A stretch of DNA of 64,000 bases, from contig NZ_FOFB01000019.1 in assembly GCF_900110645.1 (NCBI RefSeq), positions 62,001-126,000 of the forward strand. The letters are read 5' to 3'. This document shows, in pieces, positions 34,373 through 45,299 of the stretch. Every line of letters begins with the position of its first letter. Positions within the stretch are counted from its first letter, which is position 1. Below the pieces are notes generated by a model, which saw nothing but the letters and a program-made list of their open reading frames with translations, did not search any database and was not told the origin of the DNA. The DNA is from Neolewinella agarilytica. GTDB taxonomy: Bacteria; Bacteroidota; Bacteroidia; Chitinophagales; Saprospiraceae. The translations under genes were made by a program, and so were the position numbers.

Positions 34373-36700
34373 TTAACGCAAGGTTTGGGCTTTGGAGTAC
34401 CTGGCCGTCCGTTCATCCTGAATAACTCCGTCCCAATTCATTCCAAAGCCGAAATCGTAGGCGTGTCCTGCAGCGTCTACATGTGGATCCATGTCCAGTG
34501 GTACATCCTCGAACTGTTTCTCAACGGTTATCATATTGGCGGGCATCTGTAACGGTAACAGACCAGAAGGAGTTTCCTTACCCGCCAGCACGTCCAGCAC
34601 CGCCTGGCGCTGCACCCCAAAGTCGATCAGCAAACCTTCGATCTCTTTTTCAAACTCTGCGACCACGGTAGGATTACTCAGGCTGAGCACCACCACTACA
34701 GGCTTATTGCCCATCTCGCGTGCGGTTTTCAGGACCAGCTCCAGGTCCGACCGATTGGTAATCTTGGCCAGCTTGTTTTTGTACGTACGGTTCAGTACGT
34801 CCTGCTCACGGGAATCTCCTGCCAGCGAGGGATCCCTGGCCTCGGCAGCCCGGTAGGCGTCGTATTGCAGGCTGATGGGCAGGAAGCCATTGTCACCAGA
34901 CTCTGCCAATTCCGCGCTATAGCCCGCCGTTCTGCCGTTCTGCGGGTCGGTGATAAACACGACGGCAACGTCCGCCTCTGCGGCGGTAGTCACGGGTGTC
35001 ACATATCTGTCCAGCAAAGCCGAATCCACAGGAGCGGCCCAGCCCCCGGGCGTGCCCGGGCCAAAAAAGCCCTGCGTTGGCGGGTTGTAGCGCTCCGGCA
35101 CGTAAACCCTGGTGGTCTTTCTAAGCGGCAGCACGTTGTTTTTGTTCTTCAGCAGCACCAACGACCGTAATTGAGCTTTGTAACCAGCTTCCATGAATTC
35201 AGGCTTACCCACGGTCGCTTCCGTGTTCGCCACGTCGAGGTAAGGGTTTTCAAAAAGACCGACATTGAAGATGTTCTTCAGCAGGCGCACAGCAGACTGA
35301 TTCATCCGCTTACGCATAGCTTCTTCGCCCATTTCTTTCACGCCCATTTTGTAGGCTTCAATGACCGGCCCGGAGGCGTTATTGCCGCCAAACTGATCAC
35401 ACCCCGCCAGCAGGACACGGTAATGACGTTCCGCTTCGGTAAGCCCTTCCACCCCCCAGGGCGTAGCTCCGAATTGGGCCATTCCGCCGTCTTCACGGGT
35501 AACGCCCCAATCAGTACAGATCACGCCGTCGTAGCCATATTTGCCTCGCAGCATGTCGTTAATGAAGTAAGCACTGAAGGCATTACCTACGTTCTCGCCG
35601 CTGGGATTCAGCCCGGTGGAGATTGTGTAGTAGGGCATCACCGCCGAAGCGGATCCAGTCCCCCCTTTGAGATTAAAGGCTCCATCGACAAAAGGCTTCA
35701 GGTGGTCCGCCAGGTTGTTGCCAGGGAAAACCGCAAACTTCCCGAAGCCGTAGTGTGCATCACGGCCGGCCTCTCCGGTACCGCCGCCGGGCCAGTGCTT
35801 GACCATCGCGTTGACGCTCTCATTGCCCCACCCGTTGGCTGATCTCGTGGTTTGAAAACCGTCCACGTAAGCGCGGGCCATGTCAGTAGCCAGTGTGGGG
35901 TCAGGGCCAAAGGTGCCGTTAAAACGGTACCAGCGCGGGTCAGTCGCCAGGTCTACCTGGGGAGACAGCGCCGTAGCGATACCGAGGGCGCGGTACTCGC
36001 TGGAGGCAATCTCTCCGAATTCCAGCATGAGCTCAGGGTCAAAGCTGGCGGTGATACCCAGGGCGTTGGGCCAGCGGGAGATGTCTCCACCGGCGCCAAT
36101 GTTGAACTCATCGTTATTCTCCGCCTGGTGGCGGGGGTCAGAGCTATTATTGGCCGGGATGCCAAGACCGATTCCTTCTACCAACGCCTGGGCATTGTTG
36201 TTCCAGCGGGCAGCAACAGCGGGGCTCTCTACACTTGTGTACAGTACGTGACGGAGGTTGTCTTCCGTAAGGAAAGTAATCTGCTGATCGCTCAGCTCAT
36301 AAGCCTCCTTGCCGCTTTCCGCGTAGGGTTTACCGCCATAAGTAGACCCGCGAAAGCCCCCACCGGGAATGCGCTGGTGACCGCTGTACAACATCAGCCC
36401 GGCGATCTGCTCAATGCTCATACGGGCGGCCAGATCGGTAGCGCGCTCATCAACGCTTAGCCGCCAGTCTTCGTAAGGGTCGAGCGTACCATTTTTATTC
36501 AGGTCTTTGAAAGCCTTGTTGTCAACGGTCAGGATCGTAACGCCGGATTCAGGTGAATAGCCAAGTTGAGCACCATCAGTATTAGTAACCAGGTTGAAAT
36601 CAGTGCCTTGGGTTTCGATAAATTCCGGCCCGCCGCACGAGGCGACCAAAGTGCTTAAGGCAACGAAGCTTAAAAGTTGTAGGTAAGAAAGTATATGCAT
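34373..36700 (-). CDS. GH3 beta-glucosidase-type glycosidase, lipoprotein
   Basis: A 775-residue GH3 enzyme that removes glucose or xylose from beta-linked oligosaccharides. The signal with lipobox LVASC places it in a cell-envelope membrane. An EF-hand-like loop (DLNKNGTLDPYEDW) opens the mature part, before the (beta/alpha)8 domain; the catalytic Asp lies in VICTDWGVTREDGG, and KHWPGGGTGE is another conserved block. A second alpha/beta domain and a short tail follow. The upstream neighbours (carboxylesterase, Nudix-type regulator) suggest a plant-polysaccharide locus. Confidence 0.93.
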   Translation of the reverse strand: MHILSYLQLLSFVALSTLVASCGGPEFIETQGTDFNLVTNTDGAQLGYSPESGVTILTVDNKAFKDLNKNGTLDPYEDWRLSVDERATDLAARMSIEQIAGLMLYSGHQRIPGGGFRGSTYGGKPYAESGKEAYELSDQQITFLTEDNLRHVLYTSVESPAVAARWNNNAQALVEGIGLGIPANNSSDPRHQAENNDEFNIGAGGDISRWPNALGITASFDPELMLEFGEIASSEYRALGIATALSPQVDLATDPRWYRFNGTFGPDPTLATDMARAYVDGFQTTRSANGWGNESVNAMVKHWPGGGTGEAGRDAHYGFGKFAVFPGNNLADHLKPFVDGAFNLKGGTGSASAVMPYYTISTGLNPSGENVGNAFSAYFINDMLRGKYGYDGVICTDWGVTREDGGMAQFGATPWGVEGLTEAERHYRVLLAGCDQFGGNNASGPVIEAYKMGVKEMGEEAMRKRMNQSAVRLLKNIFNVGLFENPYLDVANTEATVGKPEFMEAGYKAQLRSLVLLKNKNNVLPLRKTTRVYVPERYNPPTQGFFGPGTPGGWAAPVDSALLDRYVTPVTTAAEADVAVVFITDPQNGRTAGYSAELAESGDNGFLPISLQYDAYRAAEARDPSLAGDSREQDVLNRTYKNKLAKITNRSDLELVLKTAREMGNKPVVVVLSLSNPTVVAEFEKEIEGLLIDFGVQRQAVLDVLAGKETPSGLLPLQMPANMITVEKQFEDVPLDMDPHVDAAGHAYDFGFGMNWDGVIQDERTARYSKAQTLR

Positions 36701-36922
36701 TTAGCTGCAGGTTAAATTTTGAGTATTGAAATGGGCTTACTGAACCCGTTTAAACTTTCCGTTCGCGACCTTTTGCGAGCCCCGATATCCTTTATTTACC
36801 TTATAAAATAACTCAGGTAGCAAGGGCTTTGCTTGGTTTTACTGCTTTGCCAGATAACATCAGGACTGCGGAGCAGTCAGCTCAGAAAGATTTAAAACAT
36901 ATCCACTGAAAAAGGTGGAGGG

Positions 36923-38536
36923 CTATCTGCCTTTCTGGCGGTTAAAATCGAGAAAAGCCTTGTCCGGATGGTATCGGAGTTGCCACTCCTTATCGATCAT
37001 CATGGTTGCTCCTTTCTCCGTAGTATAGTGTTCCCAACGTGGTAATCCGGCTTGTGAGGGGTTGCCAAAGCGAGCAAAGTTTATCCAGGCCTGACTGACC
37101 TTCGCCGCCAGAGTTCTGGCTTCAGGACCGCCTCCGGTCATGTTTCTGGCCAGGTCAGTGGTGTTGAAGGTAAAAGGGACCTCCACGCAATGAATCGCTT
37201 TGTATTTGCCGCCCATCACGGGCGACTGCCAGGTAAACAGGTACATGTACACCGGGGCGCCACCGGAGAGACTTGCTTTAGTATCTGCCTGGGCTACTGC
37301 GCCCATCCGGAACATGACGTCAACGTCGATCAGGTCTGAAGGAACTCTTTGTTCCGGGTAAGCAGCCTTTACGGCTGCGACAAAATCAGCCGCGCGGTCG
37401 CCGTGCTGTTGTTTGATACGCTCCATGATCGTTGCTTCGGGAGCCGCAGACAGTGCACCGTTCATAAATGGCATAAATTCGTTTTTAACCGTGCCGATCA
37501 GTAACGGAATATCCCTGGCCAATGACAATGCCTCATCACTTGAGTACTGGTAAGGTAAAATAGCGCCATCAACGCTTGGCCCCCAACCGAGGCCAAAACC
37601 ACCAACCTCCTTACCGGCAGCACGTAGTTCTCCTTCAACCGTCTTGAGGGCCCGACTGGAGGCCTCTGCAAGTTCGGCGAAGGGAAGATTCTGCAGGCGA
37701 TTAACTTCGGCTGCCGGAATATCCAATTCCTTTAAAGTAGCGGCAGCAATCCGCTGCGTCGTCTCTTTAGTGAGCATATTCGAGCGGAAGGAACCACTCT
37801 GGTTAATGGCTTTATGGAAAAGGCCTTTTGCGGAGGGCATAGACATAAGAGTATTCACCTTCGCTCCTCCTCCTGACTGGCCGAAAATAGTCACGTTGTC
37901 GGGGTCTCCACCAAAGTTTCCGATGTTATCCCTAACCCATTCCAGTGCCAGCTTCATATCCATAACGGAGTTATTGGCTGAAGCAGCGTATTCGTCTCCG
38001 TAGGCGGAAAGGTCGAGGAAGCCTAGAACGTTAAGTCGGTGGTTGATGGATACCACGACGACGTCGCCCGAGCGCGCCAGGTTCTCTCCATCGTAGGAAG
38101 GAAGTTCCTGCGAAGAACCAGAAGTGAACCCTCCACCGTGAATCCAAAACATGACGGGGCGTTTGCGACCATCTTTCAGGCCGGGGCTCCAGACGTTGAG
38201 TACCAGGCAATCTTCGCTAGTATATCCCCAGTTGTGGTCAAAGACGAATTCGCTTTCGTCCTGAACGGTAGTGGTTGGTGTAAGTAGCGGAGCAACCGGA
38301 CCGTAGGTACGGGAGCTGCGAACACCCTCCCAGGGGGAAGGCCTGGTGGCGGCCATAAACCGTTTGGCCTGGCCGTAAGGAATGCCCTTGAAAGTGAAGA
38401 TATCATTACTGATATAGCCCTGGACCTGGCCACTTTCGGTGGTCGTAATGGCGGCATCATTGCTCGTCACTAACTGAGCCTGCACCTGCGCGCCCGCCAA
38501 AAAAAGAAGTGCAATAAGACTTATTAATCGTGTCAT
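36923..38536 (-). CDS. Type B carboxylesterase, exported
   Basis: A 537-residue alpha/beta hydrolase: signal peptide (MTRLISLIALLFLAGAQVQAQ), FKGIPYGQ, EDCLVLNVWSP, the oxyanion-hole HGGGFTSGSS and the nucleophile elbow FGQSGGGAKV (GQSGG instead of the common GESAG). It probably removes acetyl, feruloyl or other ester groups from plant polysaccharides. The signal-peptide end is encoded by a dispersed-motif copy in the opposite orientation. A palindrome lies between this gene and the divergent Nudix-type regulator. Confidence 0.9.
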   Translation of the reverse strand: MTRLISLIALLFLAGAQVQAQLVTSNDAAITTTESGQVQGYISNDIFTFKGIPYGQAKRFMAATRPSPWEGVRSSRTYGPVAPLLTPTTTVQDESEFVFDHNWGYTSEDCLVLNVWSPGLKDGRKRPVMFWIHGGGFTSGSSQELPSYDGENLARSGDVVVVSINHRLNVLGFLDLSAYGDEYAASANNSVMDMKLALEWVRDNIGNFGGDPDNVTIFGQSGGGAKVNTLMSMPSAKGLFHKAINQSGSFRSNMLTKETTQRIAAATLKELDIPAAEVNRLQNLPFAELAEASSRALKTVEGELRAAGKEVGGFGLGWGPSVDGAILPYQYSSDEALSLARDIPLLIGTVKNEFMPFMNGALSAAPEATIMERIKQQHGDRAADFVAAVKAAYPEQRVPSDLIDVDVMFRMGAVAQADTKASLSGGAPVYMYLFTWQSPVMGGKYKAIHCVEVPFTFNTTDLARNMTGGGPEARTLAAKVSQAWINFARFGNPSQAGLPRWEHYTTEKGATMMIDKEWQLRYHPDKAFLDFNRQKGR

Positions 38537-38574
38537 GATCGAATTTTAATCTATCAAAGTGGTAAATATAACCC

Positions 38575-38599
38575 CTATTGTTGCGTTTCGCAACAATAG
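38575..38599. promoter_or_regulatory. Palindromic operator candidate between carboxylesterase and Nudix regulator
   Basis: CTATTGTTGCG-TTT-CGCAACAATAG is a perfect 11-bp inverted repeat, 39 bases before the carboxylesterase start and 64 before the regulator start. Nudix-type sugar regulators bind such palindromes. Confidence 0.6.
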
Positions 38600-38662
38600 T
38601 TTCACCTGCAGCCCTACTCTCGAAAAAATTCCTTACCATGGCAACCGCTTAATCGCTCTTCT

Positions 38663-39367
38663 ATGCAAGACATACGAACCACGAAATTTTTACCTCATCT
38701 GGCTTTTGACATTGTCATCTTTGGTTTTTCCGGAGAGGAGTTGAAAATTCTCCTGCTCGAGTACCATAACACGGGTTGGTTCGCTTTGCCGGGGGGCTTT
38801 GTGGGAAAAGACGAAGATCTGGACCGGGCCGTTCTTAAGGGCTTGCGGGAAAGGACCGGGCTGGAGCATATCCACCTGGAACAGTTTCATACTTTCGGGA
38901 GTATAGAACGCAACCAGCCCGACGTGATGCGAACCATTCTGCGGGCAAACGGTACAGACCCGGAGGACGTCCCCTGGATGCTGGAGCGTTTCGTATCCGT
39001 TGGCTATTATAGTCTGATTGATTATACAAAGGTCCAACCTACTCCTGATGAACTGTCGGACTCGCTGGAGTGGTACGCCATTGATAAACTACCGGAACTG
39101 TTGTTTGATCATGAGCAAATCGTGCATAAAGCACTGTTGACCCTCCGGAATAACCTCGACACTATTTTGGTGGGGGTAAACATGCTACCGGAAAGATTCA
39201 CCATTAAGGAGCTCCAAAAGGTTCATGAGGCGATCCTCGGGGAATCTCTTAACCGGAGTAGTTTTCAACGGCGAATGCTTGCTTCAGGGCGGTTGGCACG
39301 TCATGAGAAACACTATTCGGGCGGGTCACATAAAGCGCCTTACTTGTATAGTTTTGTGAAGACATGA
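38663..39367 (+). CDS. Nudix-domain winged-helix transcriptional regulator (NrtR/AraR type)
   Basis: A 234-residue protein with an N-terminal Nudix-like domain (about 10-150) and a C-terminal winged helix (ERFTIKELQKVHEAILG ... RSSFQRRML). The Nudix box (GGFVGKDEDLDRAVLKGLRERTGL) lacks the full catalytic REXXEE set (RERTGL), so it is a sensor rather than a hydrolase; in Bacteroides such proteins (AraR) sense pentoses. It is divergent from the carboxylesterase across a palindrome and likely controls it, perhaps also GH3. Confidence 0.88.
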   Translation: MQDIRTTKFLPHLAFDIVIFGFSGEELKILLLEYHNTGWFALPGGFVGKDEDLDRAVLKGLRERTGLEHIHLEQFHTFGSIERNQPDVMRTILRANGTDPEDVPWMLERFVSVGYYSLIDYTKVQPTPDELSDSLEWYAIDKLPELLFDHEQIVHKALLTLRNNLDTILVGVNMLPERFTIKELQKVHEAILGESLNRSSFQRRMLASGRLARHEKHYSGGSHKAPYLYSFVKT

Positions 39368-39669
39368 TCGCCTGAGCCGAACCCAAAATACTGTTTAGAA
39401 AGCCCATACCGGCCACAACGTAATGACTTTGGGTAGTCAATTATCTCATCTGAGTAGTGTTAAATTTATCGGACTTTCAAACCACCATTACAGACTTTTA
39501 AAGCTAACATTTTTCTTGCATAGCGGGAGAAAATGTAATGTTCTCTTTTGAACAGCTTACTTACAGAGCCGCCTGCGCCTGACCTTGACTGGTACTCTGA
39601 ATATTAAACTCACCATGTATTCCTCCAAGTTCCCTCTGCTTATATTTGCGGTGTCAAAAGACCCGAAGA
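39368..39669. other. Intergenic region before DUF6580 gene
   Basis: No gene seen. Contains the promoter -7 box at 39641. Confidence 0.45.
39641..39648 (+). promoter_or_regulatory. -7 promoter element before DUF6580 gene
   Basis: TATATTTG matches TAnnTTTG, 22 bases before the ATG at 39670. Confidence 0.55.
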
Positions 39670-40245
39670 ATGACCAAAGAAACCAGTCGCCCTACCCTAC
39701 TCCTTCTCATTGGCCTGATTGTACTGGCTGCTGGAAGCCGCCTACTACCGCACCCGCCTAATTTTGTGCCTGTAGGAGCTATGGCATTGTTTGGAGCTGC
39801 AGCTCTTCCTAAAAAATGGCTGGCCGTAGCGGTGCCACTTGTTGCTTTTTACCTGAGTGATCTGGTGCTCAACAATGTGGTGTATGGTCAGTATTATGAA
39901 GGTTTCTACTTAGGCGTAAGCCCCTGGGTATATGGTGGCCTTATGCTTATGATTCTACTGGGTATGGGAGTCCTCCGAAGCCGATCTTTCTCCTGGTTAA
40001 GGGTAGGAGGAGCAGCCGTTGGTGCTACTCTGGTATTTTTTCTGGTTACCAATTTTGGCGTTTGGGCCGGTGGCCTGATGTACCCCAAAACTGCTGCCGG
40101 CTTAATGGCAGCTTTTGCCGCCGGGCTTCCATTTCTGGTTAACAGCCTGCTGGCTAACCTGCTCTTCAGCGGCCTGCTTTTCGGCGCTGCTCAATGGATG
40201 GGGGTACCTTTTGTATCCAAGCAGAAAGCGACTCTTCGGGCTTAG
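39670..40245 (+). CDS. DUF6580-type membrane protein
   Basis: A 191-residue protein with six spans; RLLPHPPNFVPVGAMALFGAAAL (split: RLLPHPPNFVPVGAMALFG) and YLSDLVLNN match DUF6580 (ECF-like, substrate-specific membrane component-type fold) proteins of Bacteroidota. They may be S-components of vitamin uptake systems, but no energy-coupling genes are nearby. The ATG at 39670 is preferred to an in-frame GTG at 39646. Confidence 0.8.
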   Translation: MTKETSRPTLLLLIGLIVLAAGSRLLPHPPNFVPVGAMALFGAAALPKKWLAVAVPLVAFYLSDLVLNNVVYGQYYEGFYLGVSPWVYGGLMLMILLGMGVLRSRSFSWLRVGGAAVGATLVFFLVTNFGVWAGGLMYPKTAAGLMAAFAAGLPFLVNSLLANLLFSGLLFGAAQWMGVPFVSKQKATLRA

Positions 40246-40251
40246 ATCATA

Positions 40252-40293
40252 ACTCGCGCTTCGCGCTCGGGTGTTTCGGAGCGGGAGCTCCTC
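40252..40293. repeat. GC-rich dispersed hairpin repeat
   Basis: CTCGCGCTTCGCGCTCGGGT and the following GTTTCGGAGCGGGAGCTCCTC also occur at 27222-27262 with a few changes; a shorter form (CTCGCGCTTCGCGCTCG) is at 60964-60980. Copies lie between genes. Confidence 0.7.
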
Positions 40294-40309
40294 AACGAGG
40301 GTCTTTTCT

Positions 40310-40317
40310 TATCTTTG
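40310..40317 (+). promoter_or_regulatory. -7 promoter element of DUF481 gene
   Basis: TATCTTTG fits TAnnTTTG, 26 bases before the ATG at 40343. Confidence 0.5.
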
Positions 40318-40342
40318 AGGTATCCCACTGATACCCCGAACA

Positions 40343-41158
40343 ATGCCTTCTATCCATAGATCAAGCCCCTTAACCCTGCTTTTTGGGGGCTTTCCCTGCA
40401 CCCGCGTCCGCGCCCTGATTCTCTGTTCTTTCTTGTTTCCCATCATCGTCAACGCCCAGATCGTCAACATCGAGGATAAGCGTAAAAAGCTTGACACTCT
40501 AGGCTGGTACGGACAACTGGACCTGGGCGGCAACATCAATAAAAATACTTCACTGGTCACTACCCTCAAGGGGAGCCTGCGGCTGGACCGGCTGGGCCAG
40601 CGTGGCAATGTCCTTTTCCTGGCGGATTATCAACTCGTTCAGGTGAGTGGCGATAACGCAGTCAACGCCGGCTTTGGCCACTTCCGCTATGGTTACGAAC
40701 TCAAAGACCCCTGGCGTTGGGAGAGCTTCGCCCAGGTACAGTACAACGAAAAGCTACGGCTTAACCTTCGTTTCCTTACGGGCACCGGTATCCGGCGGCG
40801 CTTATACAAAAGAGAAGGTCGACGCGCCTACCTTGGCTTGTTGTACATGTACGAATATGATGAATTGGCTGGTGTAAATATTACTTACCGGGATCATCGC
40901 CTGAGCAGCTACCTCACCCTTTCTGCCAGTCCGCTGGCCAACCTTACTCTGGCCAGTACCACTTACTACCAGCCCCGGCTGCCCAACTTCAAAGACACCC
41001 GGCTTTCTTCCGTCCTTTCCGTCCAACTGACCATCACCAACCGCATCCGGTTCACGACCCAATACAGCCTCACCCACGATGCCCGGGTAAGCCGTGATTT
41101 ACCGGATGTTCCAAACACTACCTATAGCTGGGTAAATGGCTTACGGTGGATCTTCTGA
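40343..41158 (+). CDS. DUF481-family outer-membrane beta-barrel protein
   Basis: A 271-residue protein with alternating amphipathic strands ending in an aromatic residue (GLRWIF), typical of a barrel; the block WYGQLDLGGNINKNTSLVTT matches DUF481 (YjbH-like). The signal appears to be RALILCSFLFPIIVNAQ, 18 residues after the annotated ATG, and the preceding PCTRVRAL is encoded by a dispersed-motif copy (40397-40414). The ATG at 40343 may therefore be wrong, but no later start fits well. Confidence 0.75.
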   Translation: MPSIHRSSPLTLLFGGFPCTRVRALILCSFLFPIIVNAQIVNIEDKRKKLDTLGWYGQLDLGGNINKNTSLVTTLKGSLRLDRLGQRGNVLFLADYQLVQVSGDNAVNAGFGHFRYGYELKDPWRWESFAQVQYNEKLRLNLRFLTGTGIRRRLYKREGRRAYLGLLYMYEYDELAGVNITYRDHRLSSYLTLSASPLANLTLASTTYYQPRLPNFKDTRLSSVLSVQLTITNRIRFTTQYSLTHDARVSRDLPDVPNTTYSWVNGLRWIF

Positions 41159-41257
41159 GCATCCGCCGTAGCCAATGCACTGCTTTTGTCCGGGTAATAA
41201 ATACCTTCGTCTAATTCAATCCTCTTCCATAACTGCTGCGCCCTATATTCCCCCTGA

Positions 41258-42322
41258 ATGGTAACCGCAAAGGACATAAAAATCACCCTTGACGATCTCA
41301 GTAAAGCTGACGGAGAATTTCTGGTGGGGGATATTGTGAGCGGCCAGCTAAGAATTGACATCCCCGGCAAGTTGGCCGTCTGGCGCATTGAGCTCCGGAT
41401 GGGCGATCAAAAAACCACCATCGGCAATGATCTGGAATTGAAAGCCGGCACCAATTATCTCCCCTTTGTTTTTGCCAAACCGCTCGACAATTTTGACTTC
41501 AAAGGGCCGGGCTTTAGCATTGACCATAAGCTGGAGGTCAGATTATTCCCCAGCCGGATTCGAAACGAGAAATCAGGAGATGCCTACCTCCGCGATTTCG
41601 GTGGCACTACTTACGGTCTGTCAACCTTTGGGTTCAAAGAAGAGATATTCCCCTTTACTGTTTCCCGCGGAGATGCCCGCTACCGCATTGCGGGCCGGCA
41701 AATACTGCTGAACGGCAAAGATCGCAGCTGGTGGCTTTTCCTTATGGCAATTCTTTTTGCATCATCTATGCTCATGCCGGACGCGTCTTACGTCCCCTTG
41801 ATTATTCTGCTTGGTTTCCTGCCTTTCCTGTACATGCTTGAGGGCGATTACGTGGGCCGTCATCTCTTTGGCCACCTGCTGGCAGAGATAAGAACGGACC
41901 ATAAAGGCTTCCCTCACCTCCACCTGGAGCCCCGTGGTGCCGGCGAGGAATTTCTCGATGCCTGGATCGGCTTTCGGATCAGGGAAGTCATTGGGGCGGG
42001 TGATGATATACTAACAACAGATCTATTCAAAAAAAATGTCCGCATTCGTGACGCCGCCGTTCGGGTGGGAAAACACTTCCGCGTCCCGCTGCCTTTCCCC
42101 TTAGGAACACTACCTGCCACCTACCGGCAGTTCCCGAATAGCATCGAGTGGGAGTTTTACCTGGAGTACCCCAGAAAGCGGGGAAAAAACATTCAATTCC
42201 GGATACCCGTCGACGTGGCTTTTGCCCGACCGGAGCCCTTTATTGAGTCAGAGATAGACGAAGACGACTTTCTTGAGCTCGAGCCTTTGCAGGAGAAGCA
42301 GTTACATCAGCGGGAGAGATAG
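41258..42322 (+). CDS. Hypothetical membrane-associated protein
   Basis: Not recognised. A 354-residue protein: an N-terminal beta-rich domain (about 1-140), one pair of membrane segments (WWLFLMAILFASSMLMPDA, VPLIILLGFLPFLYML), then a second, charged beta-rich domain (about 195-330) and an acidic tail. It has no signal peptide, so both domains probably face the cytoplasm. An arrestin-like fold is possible but unproven. It converges on the next gene with eight bases between stops. Confidence 0.65.
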   Translation: MVTAKDIKITLDDLSKADGEFLVGDIVSGQLRIDIPGKLAVWRIELRMGDQKTTIGNDLELKAGTNYLPFVFAKPLDNFDFKGPGFSIDHKLEVRLFPSRIRNEKSGDAYLRDFGGTTYGLSTFGFKEEIFPFTVSRGDARYRIAGRQILLNGKDRSWWLFLMAILFASSMLMPDASYVPLIILLGFLPFLYMLEGDYVGRHLFGHLLAEIRTDHKGFPHLHLEPRGAGEEFLDAWIGFRIREVIGAGDDILTTDLFKKNVRIRDAAVRVGKHFRVPLPFPLGTLPATYRQFPNSIEWEFYLEYPRKRGKNIQFRIPVDVAFARPEPFIESEIDEDDFLELEPLQEKQLHQRER

Positions 42323-42330
42323 ATCTCCAC

Positions 42331-43575
42331 TCACCCCAACCCCTCCAACAACCGGTTCTTCCAGCGCGGGAAACCACCGACGAGCGCCGAGTCCGCTGAT
42401 TCGTGGATAACGAACCAAAACTCATGCTCAAAGTGCAGCGTGCGGCGATATTGCCCGCGCCCGATGCTGGCGACGGCAGCAATCTCTTTCTCTACGGCCC
42501 GGAACTGCTCATCAAGCGTTCGCCATTCCAGCGGCAGGCTCCAGACGTAAGTAGCGTTAGAGTCGAGTAACTCAAGGATGAAATGACGGCCTTCCTGTCC
42601 TTCGGCGACGAAGACGAAGCCAAATTTCGGGGAAAGTACGAAGCGGAGTTTACGGTCTTGCCGATGAAGGCGGCCGGCCAGAAATTCCAACTGCCGGGCA
42701 TTCCTGACCTTTTTGTGGCGCAGGATTTCGTTCAGCAGGTCGAGACCATCCTGCGGCAAAATGGCTTTGCCGAGTTCATTATCGTCAAGGCTCTCAAAAA
42801 CATCTTCGGGGGTGAAGAGGCTTTTGTCAACCGTCGTGATTCGATCTGGAGTAAGCAATTGCCGGACTCCTCGCGCACGAAAAACCTCCAGCATGTTATC
42901 GTCAATACGATCAATCTGCGGCGAACGGGCGGATCTTAGTTCTGGCTCGTCATTGGTAAACAGAACCTCAGCCGTTACACTGATGGTCTTCCGCTTTAAT
43001 GCCTTTACGAAAAAAGGTTTGATCGTGTTAAACTCAGCAACGACATGGTCATTGGGTATGCTAAAGTCTGCTGGATCCGTCAGTCCCGGTAACTGTACAC
43101 TTCCCTTCACTCCTCCGTTGACGAAAGTTAGCTCAAGCAGCGGCACCGAGAAAGAAACGCTTCGGGTAGAAGAAGGCACCTCCCAATCTTCCGCTTTTGG
43201 GGCCGCGGCCGCAGGTCCACGAGAAGTTGCGGAAGCAATGGGAGTTGCTAATAACCGGGCCAACGGCCCTGCCTGATAATAAGCCAGCTGTGCCTTAAGG
43301 GGTGCTTCCTCCAGGGGCGCCAGCCAAAGTTGCCGCACGGGACTATTCATCTTCCGCTCGGCCTTAAAGCCCTCCGGCTCCGCTTCATAATCCAGCACCC
43401 GGACTACCAGCCGGCCGGAAGCCTTGTCGTAGGCCGTCATCGCCAGTTCCCAAAACACCTCCTCCCGCTCCCGAAAGCGAAAGCTCCCGGCGGGCAGGTT
43501 CGTGTCCGTCCAGGGAATTGTTCCACTGCCATAACGAATCCCCTGGTTACTGATTTTGACGGTGATGGTTTTCAC
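42331..43575 (-). CDS. Hypothetical protein
   Basis: Not recognised. A 414-residue soluble protein without signal or membrane segment: an N-terminal beta-rich part (about 1-110), an Ala/Pro linker (RGPAAAAPKAE), a middle domain with DRIDDNMLEVFRARG and a C-terminal alpha/beta domain (about 300-414) with HFEHEFWFVIHES. Such proteins in Bacteroidota are sometimes found in DNA-repair or helicase neighbourhoods, but no such partner is here. Its start at 43575 has no better alternative. Confidence 0.6.
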   Translation of the reverse strand: MKTITVKISNQGIRYGSGTIPWTDTNLPAGSFRFREREEVFWELAMTAYDKASGRLVVRVLDYEAEPEGFKAERKMNSPVRQLWLAPLEEAPLKAQLAYYQAGPLARLLATPIASATSRGPAAAAPKAEDWEVPSSTRSVSFSVPLLELTFVNGGVKGSVQLPGLTDPADFSIPNDHVVAEFNTIKPFFVKALKRKTISVTAEVLFTNDEPELRSARSPQIDRIDDNMLEVFRARGVRQLLTPDRITTVDKSLFTPEDVFESLDDNELGKAILPQDGLDLLNEILRHKKVRNARQLEFLAGRLHRQDRKLRFVLSPKFGFVFVAEGQEGRHFILELLDSNATYVWSLPLEWRTLDEQFRAVEKEIAAVASIGRGQYRRTLHFEHEFWFVIHESADSALVGGFPRWKNRLLEGLG

Positions 43576-43715
43576 GGTGGGAAGGTACGAGGGATAACGA
43601 ATTTATGAGAGCACTCTCCAGCCTGCCGACTGCTTAGCGTCCTTACAACCAACTCCATATCACAGGTCTACTTGTTCAAGAACTCGCTGGGCGGGCTTTA
43701 GTCTGCACATCCGGC

Positions 43716-45299
<1,584 letters not shown>

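Noticed and set aside
34201-34416. Open frame across the inverted motif pair
   Set aside because: It is created by the palindromic motif copies and has no recognisable protein feature.
43199-43217. GCCGCGGCCGCAGGTCCAC, motif-like sequence in the unknown gene at 42331
   Set aside because: The end reads GTCCA rather than GTGCA; probably an alanine-rich linker coincidence, though decay of a copy cannot be excluded.
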